From: Streptomyces sp. PR69
Lineage (GTDB): Bacteria; Actinomycetota; Actinomycetes; Streptomycetales; Streptomycetaceae
Direction of reading: 5' to 3'
NCBI RefSeq assembly: GCF_026420845.1
Contig: NZ_JAOWCB010000022.1
Location: 1-64,000 of the forward strand
Length of the DNA stretch: 64,000 nt
Shown here: in pieces, positions 25,562 through 33,802 of the stretch
Layout of the letters: the number at the start of each line of letters is the position of its first letter
Numbering within the stretch: the stretch's first letter is position 1
Notes under the pieces: model-generated
What the model was told of the DNA's origin: nothing
The model's database searches: none
What the model saw: only the letters and a program-made list of their open reading frames with translations
Position numbers and translations under genes: made by a program

Positions 25562-26470
25562 ATGGACATCCTCGACACCGCCTTTATGCAGCGGGCGTTC
25601 ATCGCCGCGATCCTGGTCGGCATCACCGCGCCCGCCGTCGGCGTCTATCTCGTCCAGCGCCGCCAGGCGCTGATGGGCGACGGCATCGGCCATGTCGCCA
25701 TGACCGGTGTGGGCCTGGGCTTTCTGCTGTCGACCAATCCGATCTGGATGGCCACGCTTGTGGCGGTCGCCGGCGCGATCACCATGGAGCTGATCCGCAC
25801 CTACGGCCGCACCCGCGGCGACATCGCGCTGGCGCTGCTCTTCTACGGAGGCATGGCGGGCGGCGTGATGCTGATCGAGTTGTCGGACGAGGGCTCGGCC
25901 GCCAATCTGTCCAGCTATCTCTTCGGCTCGCTGTCCACGGTCTCCGACGCCGACCTGACGGCGATCTCGCTGCTGGCCGCCTTTGTGATCCTGGTGTCGA
26001 TCGGGCTGCGGAGGCAGCTGTTCGCGGTCAGCCAGGACGAGGAGTTCGCGCGGGTGACCGGTCTGCCGGTGCGGGCGCTGAATCTGCTGATCGCGGTGAC
26101 CGCCGCGGTGACCGTCACCGTCGCCATGCGGGTGGTCGGGCTGCTGCTGGTCAGCGCGCTGATGGTGGTCCCGGTGGCGGCCGCGCAGCAGCTGTCGCGG
26201 TCGTTCCGGGCGACGTTCGCGGGCGCGGTGGCGATCGGGGTGACCGTCTCGGTGGCGGGCACGGCGACCTCGTACTACCAAGACGTGCCGCCGGGAGCGA
26301 CCATTGTTCTGTTGACGATCGCGCTCTTCGCCGTGCTCGCCGCGCTGGCGACCCCGCTGGCGCGGCGGCGCGCCCGGGCGGCCGAGGCCGCCGCCGCGGA
26401 GGCGGCGGGGCACACGGCCGCGGGGGCTTCCGCGGCCGCGGGGACCTCGGCAGACGACGTCAGGGTCTGA
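25562..26470 (+). CDS. znuB: zinc ABC transporter permease
   Basis: A 302-residue ABC-3 family membrane protein with about eight hydrophobic helices. It starts MDILDTAFMQRAF, the family signature VYLVQRRQALMGDGIGHVAM is at residues 30-50, and MRVVGLLLVSALMVVPVAAA is in the core. An Ala-rich, disordered C-terminal tail of about 45 residues follows the last helix. It lies 4 nt after znuC, so the genes are coupled. Confidence 0.93.
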   Translation: MDILDTAFMQRAFIAAILVGITAPAVGVYLVQRRQALMGDGIGHVAMTGVGLGFLLSTNPIWMATLVAVAGAITMELIRTYGRTRGDIALALLFYGGMAGGVMLIELSDEGSAANLSSYLFGSLSTVSDADLTAISLLAAFVILVSIGLRRQLFAVSQDEEFARVTGLPVRALNLLIAVTAAVTVTVAMRVVGLLLVSALMVVPVAAAQQLSRSFRATFAGAVAIGVTVSVAGTATSYYQDVPPGATIVLLTIALFAVLAALATPLARRRARAAEAAAAEAAGHTAAGASAAAGTSADDVRV

Positions 26471-26615
26471 GCCGGCCCCGGTCAGCCGGCCCTGCTCGTT
26501 CACGTCAAGGACTGCGCAGGGTCTGGCCAGGAGTCGACAGGCCGACCGGGCGTCTGATGCAACCTGGCACAATTGGCCGGACGTGAGTGAAGAGCGGCGA
26601 GGCGAGGAGGCACCT

Positions 26616-27047
26616 GTGGCGACGGCGCCAAGCAGCGGAAAGGCGGCCCCTGTGCGCGGCCGGTCGACCCGGCAGCGCGCCGCGGTGGCGGCGGCGCTCG
26701 ACGAGGTCGACGAGTTCCGCAGTGCGCAGGAGCTCCATGACATGCTCAAGCACCGGGGCGACTCGGTCGGGCTGACGACGGTCTATCGCACGCTGCAGTC
26801 GCTCGCCGAGGCGGGCGAGGTCGATGTGCTGCGTACCAGCGACGGCGAGTCGGTGTACCGCCGTTGCTCGACGGACGACCATCACCACCATCTGGTGTGC
26901 CGGCTGTGCGGCAAGGCCGTGGAGGTCGAGGGCCCGGCGGTGGAGCGGTGGGCGGAGTCGATAGCGGCGCAGCACGGCTATGTGAATGTGGCGCACACGG
27001 TCGAGATCTTCGGCACGTGCGCGGAGTGCGCCGCGAAGAAGGAGTGA
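26616..27047 (+). CDS. zur: zinc uptake regulator, Fur family
   Basis: A 143-residue Fur-family repressor. RSTRQRAAVAAALDEVDEFRSAQELH and LTTVYRTLQSLAEAGEVDVL form the winged helix. RRCSTDDHHHHLVCRLCGKAVEVEG holds regulatory-site histidines and the first CxxC, and GTCAECA the second CxxC of the structural zinc site. GTG 26616 has AGGAGG 5 nt upstream and is preferred to GTG 26583. A CACAAT -10-like box at 26568 would give a leader of about 35 nt. It probably represses znuACB through the two boxes at 23543-23579. Confidence 0.94.
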   Translation: MATAPSSGKAAPVRGRSTRQRAAVAAALDEVDEFRSAQELHDMLKHRGDSVGLTTVYRTLQSLAEAGEVDVLRTSDGESVYRRCSTDDHHHHLVCRLCGKAVEVEGPAVERWAESIAAQHGYVNVAHTVEIFGTCAECAAKKE

Positions 27048-27082
27048 CCTCGGGGCCATCTGCGTAAAGGTTCGCGGGACGA

Positions 27083-27113
27083 CAGGGGCGGGGTGCCGGG
27101 CACCCCGCCCCTG
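27083..27113. terminator. bidirectional terminator between zur and uppS
   Basis: CAGGGGCGGGGTGC (27083-27096) and GCACCCCGCCCCTG (27100-27113) form a perfect 14-bp stem with a 3-nt loop midway between two convergent stops. Confidence 0.8.
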
Positions 27114-27126
27114 GTGCGTCATCCGG

Positions 27127-27939
27127 TCACTCGGCGGTCTCGTTGGGGATCGCGCCGCCGAAGCGGCGGTCGCGCTGGGCGTACTCCAGGCAGGCGCGCC
27201 ACAGGTCGCGGCGATCGAAGTCGGGCCACAGCACATCCTGGAAGACCATTTCGGCGTAGCTGCTCTGCCAGATCAGGTAGTTGGAGGTGCGCATTTCGCC
27301 GCTGGGCCGCAGGAAGAGATCGACATCCGGCATGTCCGGGTAGTACAGATATTTCTGCACGGTCTTCTCACTGACCTTGGCGGGGTCGAGCTTTCCGGCC
27401 CGGACGTCGGCGGCGATGGCCGCGGCGGCGTCGGCGATCTCCGCGCGGCCGCCGTAGTTGACGCAGAAGTACAGGGTCATCGCATCGTTGTTCTTGGTCT
27501 GCTCCTGGGCGACCTGAAGTTCCTGGACGACGGACTTCCACATGCGGGGCATCCGGCCGACCCAGCGGATGCGGATGCCCAGTTCGTCCATTTCATCGCG
27601 GCGGCGGCGGATGACGTCGCGGTTGAAGTTCATCAGGAAGCGGACCTCGTCGGGCGAGCGCTTCCAGTTCTCGGTGGAGAAGGCGTAGAGGGAGAGGTTC
27701 TTCACCCCGATGTCGATGCAGCCCTTGAGGACGTCGAGGACAACGCCCTCGCCGACCTTGTGGCCCTCGGTGCGGGGCAGTCCGCGCTCCTTGGCCCAGC
27801 GGCCGTTGCCGTCCATGACGACCGCGACATGGTTGGGGATCAGCTCGCCGGGGATCTTGGGCGGGCGCGCGCCGGAGGGGTGCGGCTCGGGGACCTTGTA
27901 CTCGCGGCGGGGCCGGCCCAGGATTCCGCGTCGTGCCAT
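27127..27939 (-). CDS. uppS: isoprenyl (undecaprenyl) diphosphate synthase
   Basis: A 270-residue cis-prenyltransferase making the polyprenyl carrier lipid for cell-wall synthesis. HVAVVMDGNGRWAKERG contains the catalytic Asp and diphosphate-binding residues, GHKVGEG and YAFSTENWKRSPDEV follow, and VDLFLRPSGEMRTSNYLIWQ closes the Mg/diphosphate site. It is a soluble enzyme acting at the membrane. The start MARRGILG at 27939 matches the usual Streptomyces N-terminus; ATG 27957 is an alternative. Probably co-transcribed with recO, 33 nt upstream. Confidence 0.95.
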   Translation of the reverse strand: MARRGILGRPRREYKVPEPHPSGARPPKIPGELIPNHVAVVMDGNGRWAKERGLPRTEGHKVGEGVVLDVLKGCIDIGVKNLSLYAFSTENWKRSPDEVRFLMNFNRDVIRRRRDEMDELGIRIRWVGRMPRMWKSVVQELQVAQEQTKNNDAMTLYFCVNYGGRAEIADAAAAIAADVRAGKLDPAKVSEKTVQKYLYYPDMPDVDLFLRPSGEMRTSNYLIWQSSYAEMVFQDVLWPDFDRRDLWRACLEYAQRDRRFGGAIPNETAE

Positions 27940-27971
27940 GCGGCTCACATCTCCCATTGGTGTGTTGATCG

Positions 27972-28718
27972 CTACTTCTCGACGTATCGCAGCGAGCGCA
28001 GTCCGCGCTCCAAGTGCCAGTGCAGATAGGCGGAGACCAGTCCGCTGCCCTCTCTGACGTACCGCGGCTCACAGGCGTCCGCCGTGGCCCAGTCGCCGGT
28101 CAGCAGCGCGCTGAGCAGCCCGACGGCCTCCGCAGAGGGTACGACGCTGCCCGGCGCCCGGCAGTCGCCGCATATGACGCCGCCCGCGGCGACGGAGAAG
28201 AACCGGTTCGGCCCGGGGAGGCCGCAGCGGGCGCAGTCCTCGAAGCTGGGGGCGTAGCCGTTGACGGCGAGGGAGCGCAGCAGGAAGGCGTCGAGGACGA
28301 GGTTCGGGGCGTGCTCGCCGCGGGCGAGGGTGCGCAGTGCGCCGATGAGGAGGAGGTACTGCTGTACGGCCGGTTCGCCTTCGTGGTCGGTGAAGCGTTC
28401 GGCGGTCTCCAGCATGGCGGTGCCGGCGGTGTAGCGGGCGTAGTCGGCGACGATGCCGCCACCGTACGGAGCGATGGTCTCGCTCTGGGTGCACAGCGGG
28501 AGTCCGCGGCCGACGAGGTCGCTGCCGCGGGCGAAGAACTGGACGTCGACATGGGAGAAGGGTTCCAGCCGCGCCCCGAACTTCGACTTGGTGCGCCGCA
28601 CTCCGCGGGCGACGGCCCGCACCCGCCCGTGTCCGCGGGTGAGGAGCGTGATGATGCGGTCCGCCTCACCCAGTTTCTGGGTGCGCAGGACGATGCCGTC
28701 ATCACGGAACAGGGTCAT
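27972..28718 (-). CDS. recO: DNA repair protein RecO
   Basis: A 248-residue recombination mediator of the RecFOR gap-repair pathway. It has an N-terminal OB fold (TLFRDDGIVLRTQKLGEADRI, GRVRAVARGVRRTKSKFG) and a helical domain. A zinc-binding segment has CARCGLPG and ICGDC. ATG 28718 (MTLFRDD) lies 6 nt after a GACAAT -10-like box, so translation is probably leaderless; the longer open frame adds unlikely Arg-rich residues. Confidence 0.95.
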   Translation of the reverse strand: MTLFRDDGIVLRTQKLGEADRIITLLTRGHGRVRAVARGVRRTKSKFGARLEPFSHVDVQFFARGSDLVGRGLPLCTQSETIAPYGGGIVADYARYTAGTAMLETAERFTDHEGEPAVQQYLLLIGALRTLARGEHAPNLVLDAFLLRSLAVNGYAPSFEDCARCGLPGPNRFFSVAAGGVICGDCRAPGSVVPSAEAVGLLSALLTGDWATADACEPRYVREGSGLVSAYLHWHLERGLRSLRYVEK

Positions 28719-28724
28719 GGGTCC

Positions 28725-28730
28725 ATTGTC
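28725..28730 (-). promoter_or_regulatory. leaderless -10 box of recO
   Basis: GACAAT on the minus strand ends 6 nt before ATG 28718. The surrounding GGGACAATGG is shared with dusB and era. Confidence 0.5.
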
Positions 28731-28927
28731 CCGTACGGCATGGGGGCGGCGGACCCGGTCCCGCCTCCCCCGCACCGTGTGCCGTAGCAGCTGCCGCGGG
28801 CGGCGACAACATCGCGGAAATGAGTCAGATGAGCGGGAGATCCAGAGAGCCGTCCAGCAGTCCGGGTGACCTGCTCGCGCAGCGATTCGAATGTTTCAGG
28901 ACTCTTCGGGCTTACCGCCCTCTTGAG

Positions 28928-28937
28928 GTCATATGAC
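28928..28937. promoter_or_regulatory. palindrome upstream of the encapsulin operon
   Basis: GTCATATGAC is a perfect 10-bp palindrome about 70 nt before the upstream ORF in an otherwise unremarkable 290-nt divergent region. A regulator site is possible; no match to a known consensus was made. Confidence 0.3.
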
Positions 28938-29006
28938 ATGGGCAGCAGGATCGGAGCCGTCCAACTCCCGTGCGGATAGCGGACGCACCCGACGGGACTG
29001 TCCGTC

Positions 29007-29126
29007 ATGCGCACATGTTCGCGTCCCTGCACATGCATACGCCGTGTGCGCGCCGTCCATGCGCCGCCGCCGTTCCCAGTTCCGGTAAATCCGGTTGATC
29101 CGGTAAGGAGACCGAGACCGCCATGA
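29007..29126 (+). CDS. cysteine-rich upstream ORF, candidate leader peptide
   Basis: An ATG at 29007 opens a 39-codon frame beginning MRTCSRPCTCIRR: three Cys codons in the first ten. Its TGA (29124-29126) overlaps the encapsulin ATG as ATGA, so termination on this frame would feed ribosomes to the shell gene. The downstream genes handle cysteine sulfur, and Cys-rich upstream ORFs are known in mycobacteria to sense cysteine supply. The tail is Pro/Arg-rich, and the ribosome site is weak (GACGGGA about 10-12 nt upstream). Sequence alone does not prove translation. Confidence 0.4.
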   Translation: MRTCSRPCTCIRRVRAVHAPPPFPVPVNPVDPVRRPRPP

Positions 29127-30508
29127 CCGATCGGCTCAGCCTCAGCCCCGAAGTCGCACGCCATCTCGCGACCACCAGCAAGACCCGCCCGCAGATGCGC
29201 GGCATCACCCCGCGCTATCTGCTGCGCGCCCTGCCCTGGGTGGACATGGACGCCGGTGTCTACCGGGTCAACCGCCGCCGCTCCTTCGTCCTGGGCGACG
29301 ACCGGATCAGCACCTACACGGACGAGGAGGGCGTCGTCCGCGTGATCCCCGAGGATCTGCGGGAGGTGCCGTATCTGCGGGACGCCGACCCGGCGCTGCT
29401 CGCCGAACTGGCCGCCGCCTTCACCGAGGTCTCCTTCCGGCCCGGAGAGGAGCTGGCCGCCGAGGGCGCGCCGGCCGAGCGCCTCTGGGTGCTGGTCAAG
29501 GGCCGCGCGGAGAAGCATGTCACCGGCCCGTACGGCGATGACTCGGTGCTCGATGTGATCAGCGACGGCCAGTTCTTCGACCTGGCGGCATGGACCCGCC
29601 AGTCCGCCATGCCCGTCCAGGTCAGGGCGGTGACCGCCGGTACGGCCCTGTGTCTGGACCGCGCGGAGCTCGACCGGGTCGCCGACCGGGACGAGACCGG
29701 CACATTACGGGCCGCCGTCACCGCCTTCGCCGCCGGGGACGACGCCCCGGCCGGTGCGGAGGTCCCGGTCGACCTGGCCTCCGGCCATGTCGGCGAGCCC
29801 GACCTCCCCGGGACCTATGTGGAGTACGAGGACGCCCCGCGCGAGTACCACCTCAGCCTGGCGCAGACCGTGCTGCGCGTGCACAGCAGGGTCGCCGACC
29901 TCTACAACCAGCCGATGGACCAGACCCGCGTCCAGGCCGATCTGACGATCCACGCGCTGCGCGAACGCCAGGAGGCCATGATCCTCAACCACCCGGAGTA
30001 CGGGCTGTTCCACAATGTCGCCCCGGGCCAGCGCGTGCAGACCCGGCGCGGCCGCCCCACCCCTGACGACCTCGACGAGCTGCTGGCGAAGGTCTGGAAG
30101 CAGCCCGCCTACTTCATCGCCCATCCGCGGGCGATCGCCGCCTTCGGCCGCGAGTGCACCCGCCGGGGCGTGCCGCCGGTGATCGACACCCGTTTCGGCA
30201 GCCCGCTGCTGACCTGGCGCGGAGTGCCGCTGCTGCCCTCGGACAAGGTGCGCATGAACGGGCTGAACGGCACCACCGAGATTCTGCTAATGCGCGTCGG
30301 CGAGGAGCAGCAGGGCGTGGTGGGGCTGCGCCCGGCCAAGGTCGCGGACGAGGTGGAGCCGGGCCTGGCGATGAAGAACATGGGCACCGACACCAAGGGC
30401 ATCACCTCGTATCTGATGACGGCGTACTTCAACGCGGCGGTGCTGGTGGAAGACGCGGTCGCGGTGCTCAAGAACGTCGAGGTGTCTCGTTACTATGACT
30501 ACGAGTGA
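29123..30508 (+). CDS. family 2 encapsulin shell protein with cNMP-binding domain
   Basis: A 461-residue HK97-fold nanocompartment shell protein. The N-terminal arm (LSLSPEVARHLATTSKTRPQ, ITPRYLLRALPWVDMDAGVYR) is typical of family 2. Residues about 80-185 form a Crp-like cyclic-nucleotide-binding domain (FTEVSFRPGEELAAEG, ERLWVLVKGRAE, ISDGQFFDLAAW), the 2B architecture. The shell core runs from about 230 to the end (YHLSLAQTVLRVHSRVADLYNQPMDQTR, KVRMNGLNGTTEILLMRVGE). The ATG overlaps a Cys-rich upstream ORF and has AGGAG about 12 nt away. The stop overlaps the desulfurase start by 14 nt, so shell and cargo are made together. Confidence 0.92.
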   Translation: MTDRLSLSPEVARHLATTSKTRPQMRGITPRYLLRALPWVDMDAGVYRVNRRRSFVLGDDRISTYTDEEGVVRVIPEDLREVPYLRDADPALLAELAAAFTEVSFRPGEELAAEGAPAERLWVLVKGRAEKHVTGPYGDDSVLDVISDGQFFDLAAWTRQSAMPVQVRAVTAGTALCLDRAELDRVADRDETGTLRAAVTAFAAGDDAPAGAEVPVDLASGHVGEPDLPGTYVEYEDAPREYHLSLAQTVLRVHSRVADLYNQPMDQTRVQADLTIHALRERQEAMILNHPEYGLFHNVAPGQRVQTRRGRPTPDDLDELLAKVWKQPAYFIAHPRAIAAFGRECTRRGVPPVIDTRFGSPLLTWRGVPLLPSDKVRMNGLNGTTEILLMRVGEEQQGVVGLRPAKVADEVEPGLAMKNMGTDTKGITSYLMTAYFNAAVLVEDAVAVLKNVEVSRYYDYE

Positions 30509-31904
30509 CCTCCTGGGCGGTCTGGTCCCGCCCACGGCGATTCCGCCCACGGCCGTCCCGCCCACGGCCCTCCCGTCGGCCGTCACGGAAGCGACCGCCG
30601 CCGCTCCCCCTGAGGCGACCGCACCACGCCCCTCGCCATCCGCGCCGTCCTCGCCATCCGCGTCCAACGCAACAGGGTTCTCCCCGGAGAAGGCCCGCGA
30701 GGACGTCCCGATCCTCCACCGGACGGTCAACGGCCGCCCGCTGGTCTGGCTGGACAACGCCGCCACGACCCAGAAGCCGCGCCAGGTGATCGAGGCCCTG
30801 GCCGTCTACTACGCGACGGCCAACTCCAACATCCACCGCGGCGCGCACACCCTGGCCCGCGAGGCCACGGAGGCGTACGAAGGCGGCCGGGCCGCCATCG
30901 CCTCCTTCCTCGGGGCACAGTCGCCGGACAGCGTCGTCTTCACGCGCGGCACCACGGAGGCGGTCAATCTGGTGGCGCAGAGCTGGGGCCGCGCCAACCT
31001 CGGCCCCGGCGACGAGATCCTGGTCCCGGAGCTGGAACACCACTCGGACATCGTCCCCTGGCAGCGCATCGCGGCCGAACGGCGCGCCCGCGTGGTCCCG
31101 GTCCCGCTGCTGCCCGACGGCACGATCGACCAGGACGCCTACGCCGATCTGCTGTCCTACCGCACCCAGCTGGTGGCGATCAGCCATGCGTCGAACACCC
31201 TCGGCACGGTCCCGCCCGTACGCGAGATGACGGCGCTGGCCCACCGCTACGACGCCAGGGTGCTCATCGACGGCGCCCAGGCGGTGGCCCATACGCCCGT
31301 GGACGTGACCGACCTGGACGCCGACTTCTACGCGTTCTCCGGCCACAAGATCTTCGGCCCCACGGGCATCGGCGCGCTGTACGCCAAACCCGAGGTGCTG
31401 GCCTCGATGCCACCCTGGCAGGGCGGCGGCAACATGATCGACTCGGTCTCCTTCGACGAGACGACCTACGCCCCCGACCCGCACCGCTTCGAGGCGGGCA
31501 CCGGCCATATCTCCGGCGTCGTCGGCCTCGCCGCGGCCCTCGACTGGCTCACCGGCTTCGGCCGCGAGGCGGTCGCCGCGTACGAGGACCAGCTCATGGC
31601 GTACGCCGTCCAGTCCCTCGCCACCGTCCCGGGCCTTGAGCTGCTGGGCCCCGCGGCGGACCGGATCGGCGTGCTGACCTTCACGCTGACGGGATTCGAC
31701 GCGGCGACGATCGCCGACTGGCTCGACAAGGACGGCATCGCCATCCGCGCGGGCCACCACTGCGCCCAGCCGGCCCTCGCCCACTACGGCCTGACAGACG
31801 CGGCCCGCGCCTCGCTCGCGCTCTACAACACGGCGGAGGAGGTGGACCAGTTGACGGCCTCGCTGCACGACTTGCAGCACAGCGGCGTCGGCAAGGCCGA
31901 ATAG
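30495..31904 (+). CDS. SufS-like cysteine desulfurase, probable encapsulin cargo
   Basis: A 469-residue group II cysteine desulfurase, which takes sulfur from L-cysteine as a persulfide and releases alanine. The catalytic domain starts near residue 66. The PLP lysine is K285 in FSGHKIFGP, and the catalytic Cys is C423 in RAGHHCAQP. The first 65 residues are a disordered extension, MTTSDLLGGLVPP followed by three PPTA-type repeats and a Pro/Ser-rich stretch. Such extensions target cargo into family 2 encapsulins. It overlaps the shell gene by 14 nt. Desulfurases are the known cargo of some family 2 shells, so an enclosed sulfur-mobilising or sulfur-storing compartment is the likely role. Confidence 0.92.
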   Translation: MTTSDLLGGLVPPTAIPPTAVPPTALPSAVTEATAAAPPEATAPRPSPSAPSSPSASNATGFSPEKAREDVPILHRTVNGRPLVWLDNAATTQKPRQVIEALAVYYATANSNIHRGAHTLAREATEAYEGGRAAIASFLGAQSPDSVVFTRGTTEAVNLVAQSWGRANLGPGDEILVPELEHHSDIVPWQRIAAERRARVVPVPLLPDGTIDQDAYADLLSYRTQLVAISHASNTLGTVPPVREMTALAHRYDARVLIDGAQAVAHTPVDVTDLDADFYAFSGHKIFGPTGIGALYAKPEVLASMPPWQGGGNMIDSVSFDETTYAPDPHRFEAGTGHISGVVGLAAALDWLTGFGREAVAAYEDQLMAYAVQSLATVPGLELLGPAADRIGVLTFTLTGFDAATIADWLDKDGIAIRAGHHCAQPALAHYGLTDAARASLALYNTAEEVDQLTASLHDLQHSGVGKAE

Positions 31905-31975
31905 CGACGCCGCAACCGTGAACCGGGCAGCGCCATCCCACAGGCACCATTAGTCGGTTGATACTTTTATCCGCC

Positions 31976-33265
31976 ATGGATCAGAGGTGGAACCGGCTGA
32001 TCGTCGGGGTGGCGCTGCTCGGCCTGGCTTTCGGCGGCTGGAGCCTGTGGACCGGCCTCGACGAGTTGCGGACCCGCGCCCGCAGCCAGGAAGAGATAGC
32101 GAAGGCGTGCGGGGGCCTGGTGGACCCGGACAAGGTGCTGAGCCTGCACGGCGGAACGCTGCGCGCACAAGCCCCCGACGATGCGGACGATCGCATCACC
32201 GCGCCCGTCACCGGGCCAGACGACTGCGTCGTCTATCGCGTGACGGGGAAAGACAAACTCTTCGGCCTGTTCCAGCTGTCCATACGCCCCAAGCCGAACG
32301 AGCGATACGCCCACCTTGTTGGGAACAGCGTCACGGCCCCCTTCGAGAACGAGATACGCGAAGGCACGGACAACCCGGTAGGCGACGCCGACGTCCCGAT
32401 GGACCACCCCCTCGGTGACGGCCGCCTCGGCAGCTACACACAGGACAGTGTCACCATGAAGGCCGTGTGCGACACACCGGGCGACGGCAAACTCACCTCG
32501 GTGTCGGCCACCGCACTGGCGTCCTACGACTCGGAGAAAGTGACGGCCGAGGAGCGCAAGACCCTGGCAGCCCTGGCAAGGGAAGCCGTGCAGAAGGCAG
32601 CGGCCCAGCTGGACTGCTCCGCACAGCTCACCCGGCCCCCGAAAAACCTCGATCCGCCGAACCGGCGCCTCGGCGCCGCGACCGCCGCGGACGGCACCTG
32701 CGCCTGGTACGCACGTTTCCTGCGCGGTGCCGACCGCGGGAGGCTGCCCGACCGCTTCCTGGCGGCTCCGACCAGCGCACGGGCCTGGACGGAGTCCTGT
32801 CTGCTCGCCCTGAGCACGGATGAACTGCGCCGCATATGGCCCGAGCTGAGCCCGTGGCTGCACCGGGACTTCGAGCTAGAGCCCTTTCTCCGGCATCTGC
32901 CGTGGTGGATGCAGGCGGAGTCCTTCTTCGGCGACGAAGCGACAGCGGTCACCGCTGAAGGCGTCACTGACCAGACACCGCTCAAACCCGGTACCGCAGG
33001 GGAGGTCGGCGGTGCGAATGTCTGGTGGGCCTCTTCCACCTGTCAGGGCCAACCCGCTCTCCATACGCTGACCGTTGCCTACCCCTACGACCGCACCGTG
33101 CGGGCGGACCTCTCGGCGGTGTTTCGCGCGTACGTCGACGACGTCACCGCCCGCCGCGGCTGCACGGACGTGAAGTTCCCGTCCGCGTCTGCCTTCGAGG
33201 AGGCCCCGGAGGTCAAGGAACCTCCCCGCGGCTCCGGGCGTTCTCGTACGCCGTCTTCGCGCTGA
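31976..33265 (+). CDS. membrane-anchored protein of unknown function
   Basis: A 429-residue protein with one N-terminal hydrophobic segment (LIVGVALLGLAFGGWSLW, residues 8-25) and a large extracytoplasmic domain. Six or more cysteines (AKACGG, DDCVVY, AVCDT, LDCSAQ, GTCAWY, ESCLLA, STCQGQ, RRGCTD) suggest disulfides. No enzyme motif was recognised. The second half repeats themes of the first (CAWYARFLRG, LPWWMQAESFFGDE), as in a duplicated domain. A TACTTT -10-like box 8 nt before ATG 31976 suggests a leaderless message. The last 53 nt overlap the convergent small gene at 33213. G+C is slightly lower than in nearby genes. Confidence 0.72.
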   Translation: MDQRWNRLIVGVALLGLAFGGWSLWTGLDELRTRARSQEEIAKACGGLVDPDKVLSLHGGTLRAQAPDDADDRITAPVTGPDDCVVYRVTGKDKLFGLFQLSIRPKPNERYAHLVGNSVTAPFENEIREGTDNPVGDADVPMDHPLGDGRLGSYTQDSVTMKAVCDTPGDGKLTSVSATALASYDSEKVTAEERKTLAALAREAVQKAAAQLDCSAQLTRPPKNLDPPNRRLGAATAADGTCAWYARFLRGADRGRLPDRFLAAPTSARAWTESCLLALSTDELRRIWPELSPWLHRDFELEPFLRHLPWWMQAESFFGDEATAVTAEGVTDQTPLKPGTAGEVGGANVWWASSTCQGQPALHTLTVAYPYDRTVRADLSAVFRAYVDDVTARRGCTDVKFPSASAFEEAPEVKEPPRGSGRSRTPSSR

Positions 33266-33425
33266 TCCGCTCGGCGGCGGTGGCCGGCCGGACCTTCTCC
33301 GGCGTGCACACCCACTCCCGGCCGCCGCCCACCGGCCGCAGCCGCAGAGCCTGTCCGGCCTGACCGACGTACCTGCCCACCGTTCCGGTGCGGACGTCCA
33401 CGACGTATGCGCCTTCGGACGGCAT
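33213..33425 (-). CDS. small protein of the XRE/DUF397 neighbourhood
   Basis: A 70-residue protein: AYVVDVRTGTVGRYVGQ, then LRLRPVGGGREWVCTPEKVRPAT, a beta-rich pattern seen in small Streptomyces proteins adjacent to XRE/DUF397 genes. Function unknown. It starts at ATG 33425, 2 nt after the stop of the next minus-strand gene, and its 3' end overlaps the convergent anchored-protein gene by 53 nt. Confidence 0.6.
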   Translation of the reverse strand: MPSEGAYVVDVRTGTVGRYVGQAGQALRLRPVGGGREWVCTPEKVRPATAAERISAKTAYENARSRGEVP

Positions 33426-33427
33426 CG

Positions 33428-33688
33428 TCACTGCGCCGCTCCCCCTTCCCCTGAGAGCACGACCGCGGTGATCGCACGTGCCGTGTCGACGTTGCACCGC
33501 CCCAATTCAATGAGCGGGCAGGGGGTGTCCCGGGTGTACGAAGCGAGCTCGACGCGCAGCGACGGCAGCGTAATGCCCGACTGCTGCAAGACTTCACGCA
33601 GTCTGTTCACGGTTTCCTCCGCCTCTTCGATGCAATTCACCGAGTGCCGGGAGCGCGGGTTCGGTGGGTTAGGCATGTTCGCGGCCAT
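33428..33688 (-). CDS. small hypothetical protein, coiled-coil-like N-terminus
   Basis: An 86-residue protein from ATG 33688 with GAGGGA 5 nt upstream. VNCIEEAEETVNRLREVLQQ is probably a helix, and a hydrophobic C-terminal half follows (TARAITAVVLSG). Two cysteines (TPCPLIELGRC) are 9 residues apart. No domain recognised. It forms a two-gene operon with the 33213 gene and is divergent from the XRE regulator, 114 nt away, so the regulator may control the pair. Confidence 0.6.
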   Translation of the reverse strand: MAANMPNPPNPRSRHSVNCIEEAEETVNRLREVLQQSGITLPSLRVELASYTRDTPCPLIELGRCNVDTARAITAVVLSGEGGAAQ

Positions 33689-33802
33689 GGCTTCCCTCTT
33701 CGATCCGGTTTCACGTTTCGCAACACAAGGGTGACGCTCCGCAGCTACGCTCAACAGGGGTATGCGCACTACAACGGACGTGTGTCACAAGGGGATTGAT
33801 CC

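Noticed and set aside
28870..28900. GATTCGAAT-like sequence suggestive of a tRNA T-loop
   Set aside because: No acceptor, D or anticodon stem could be formed around it.
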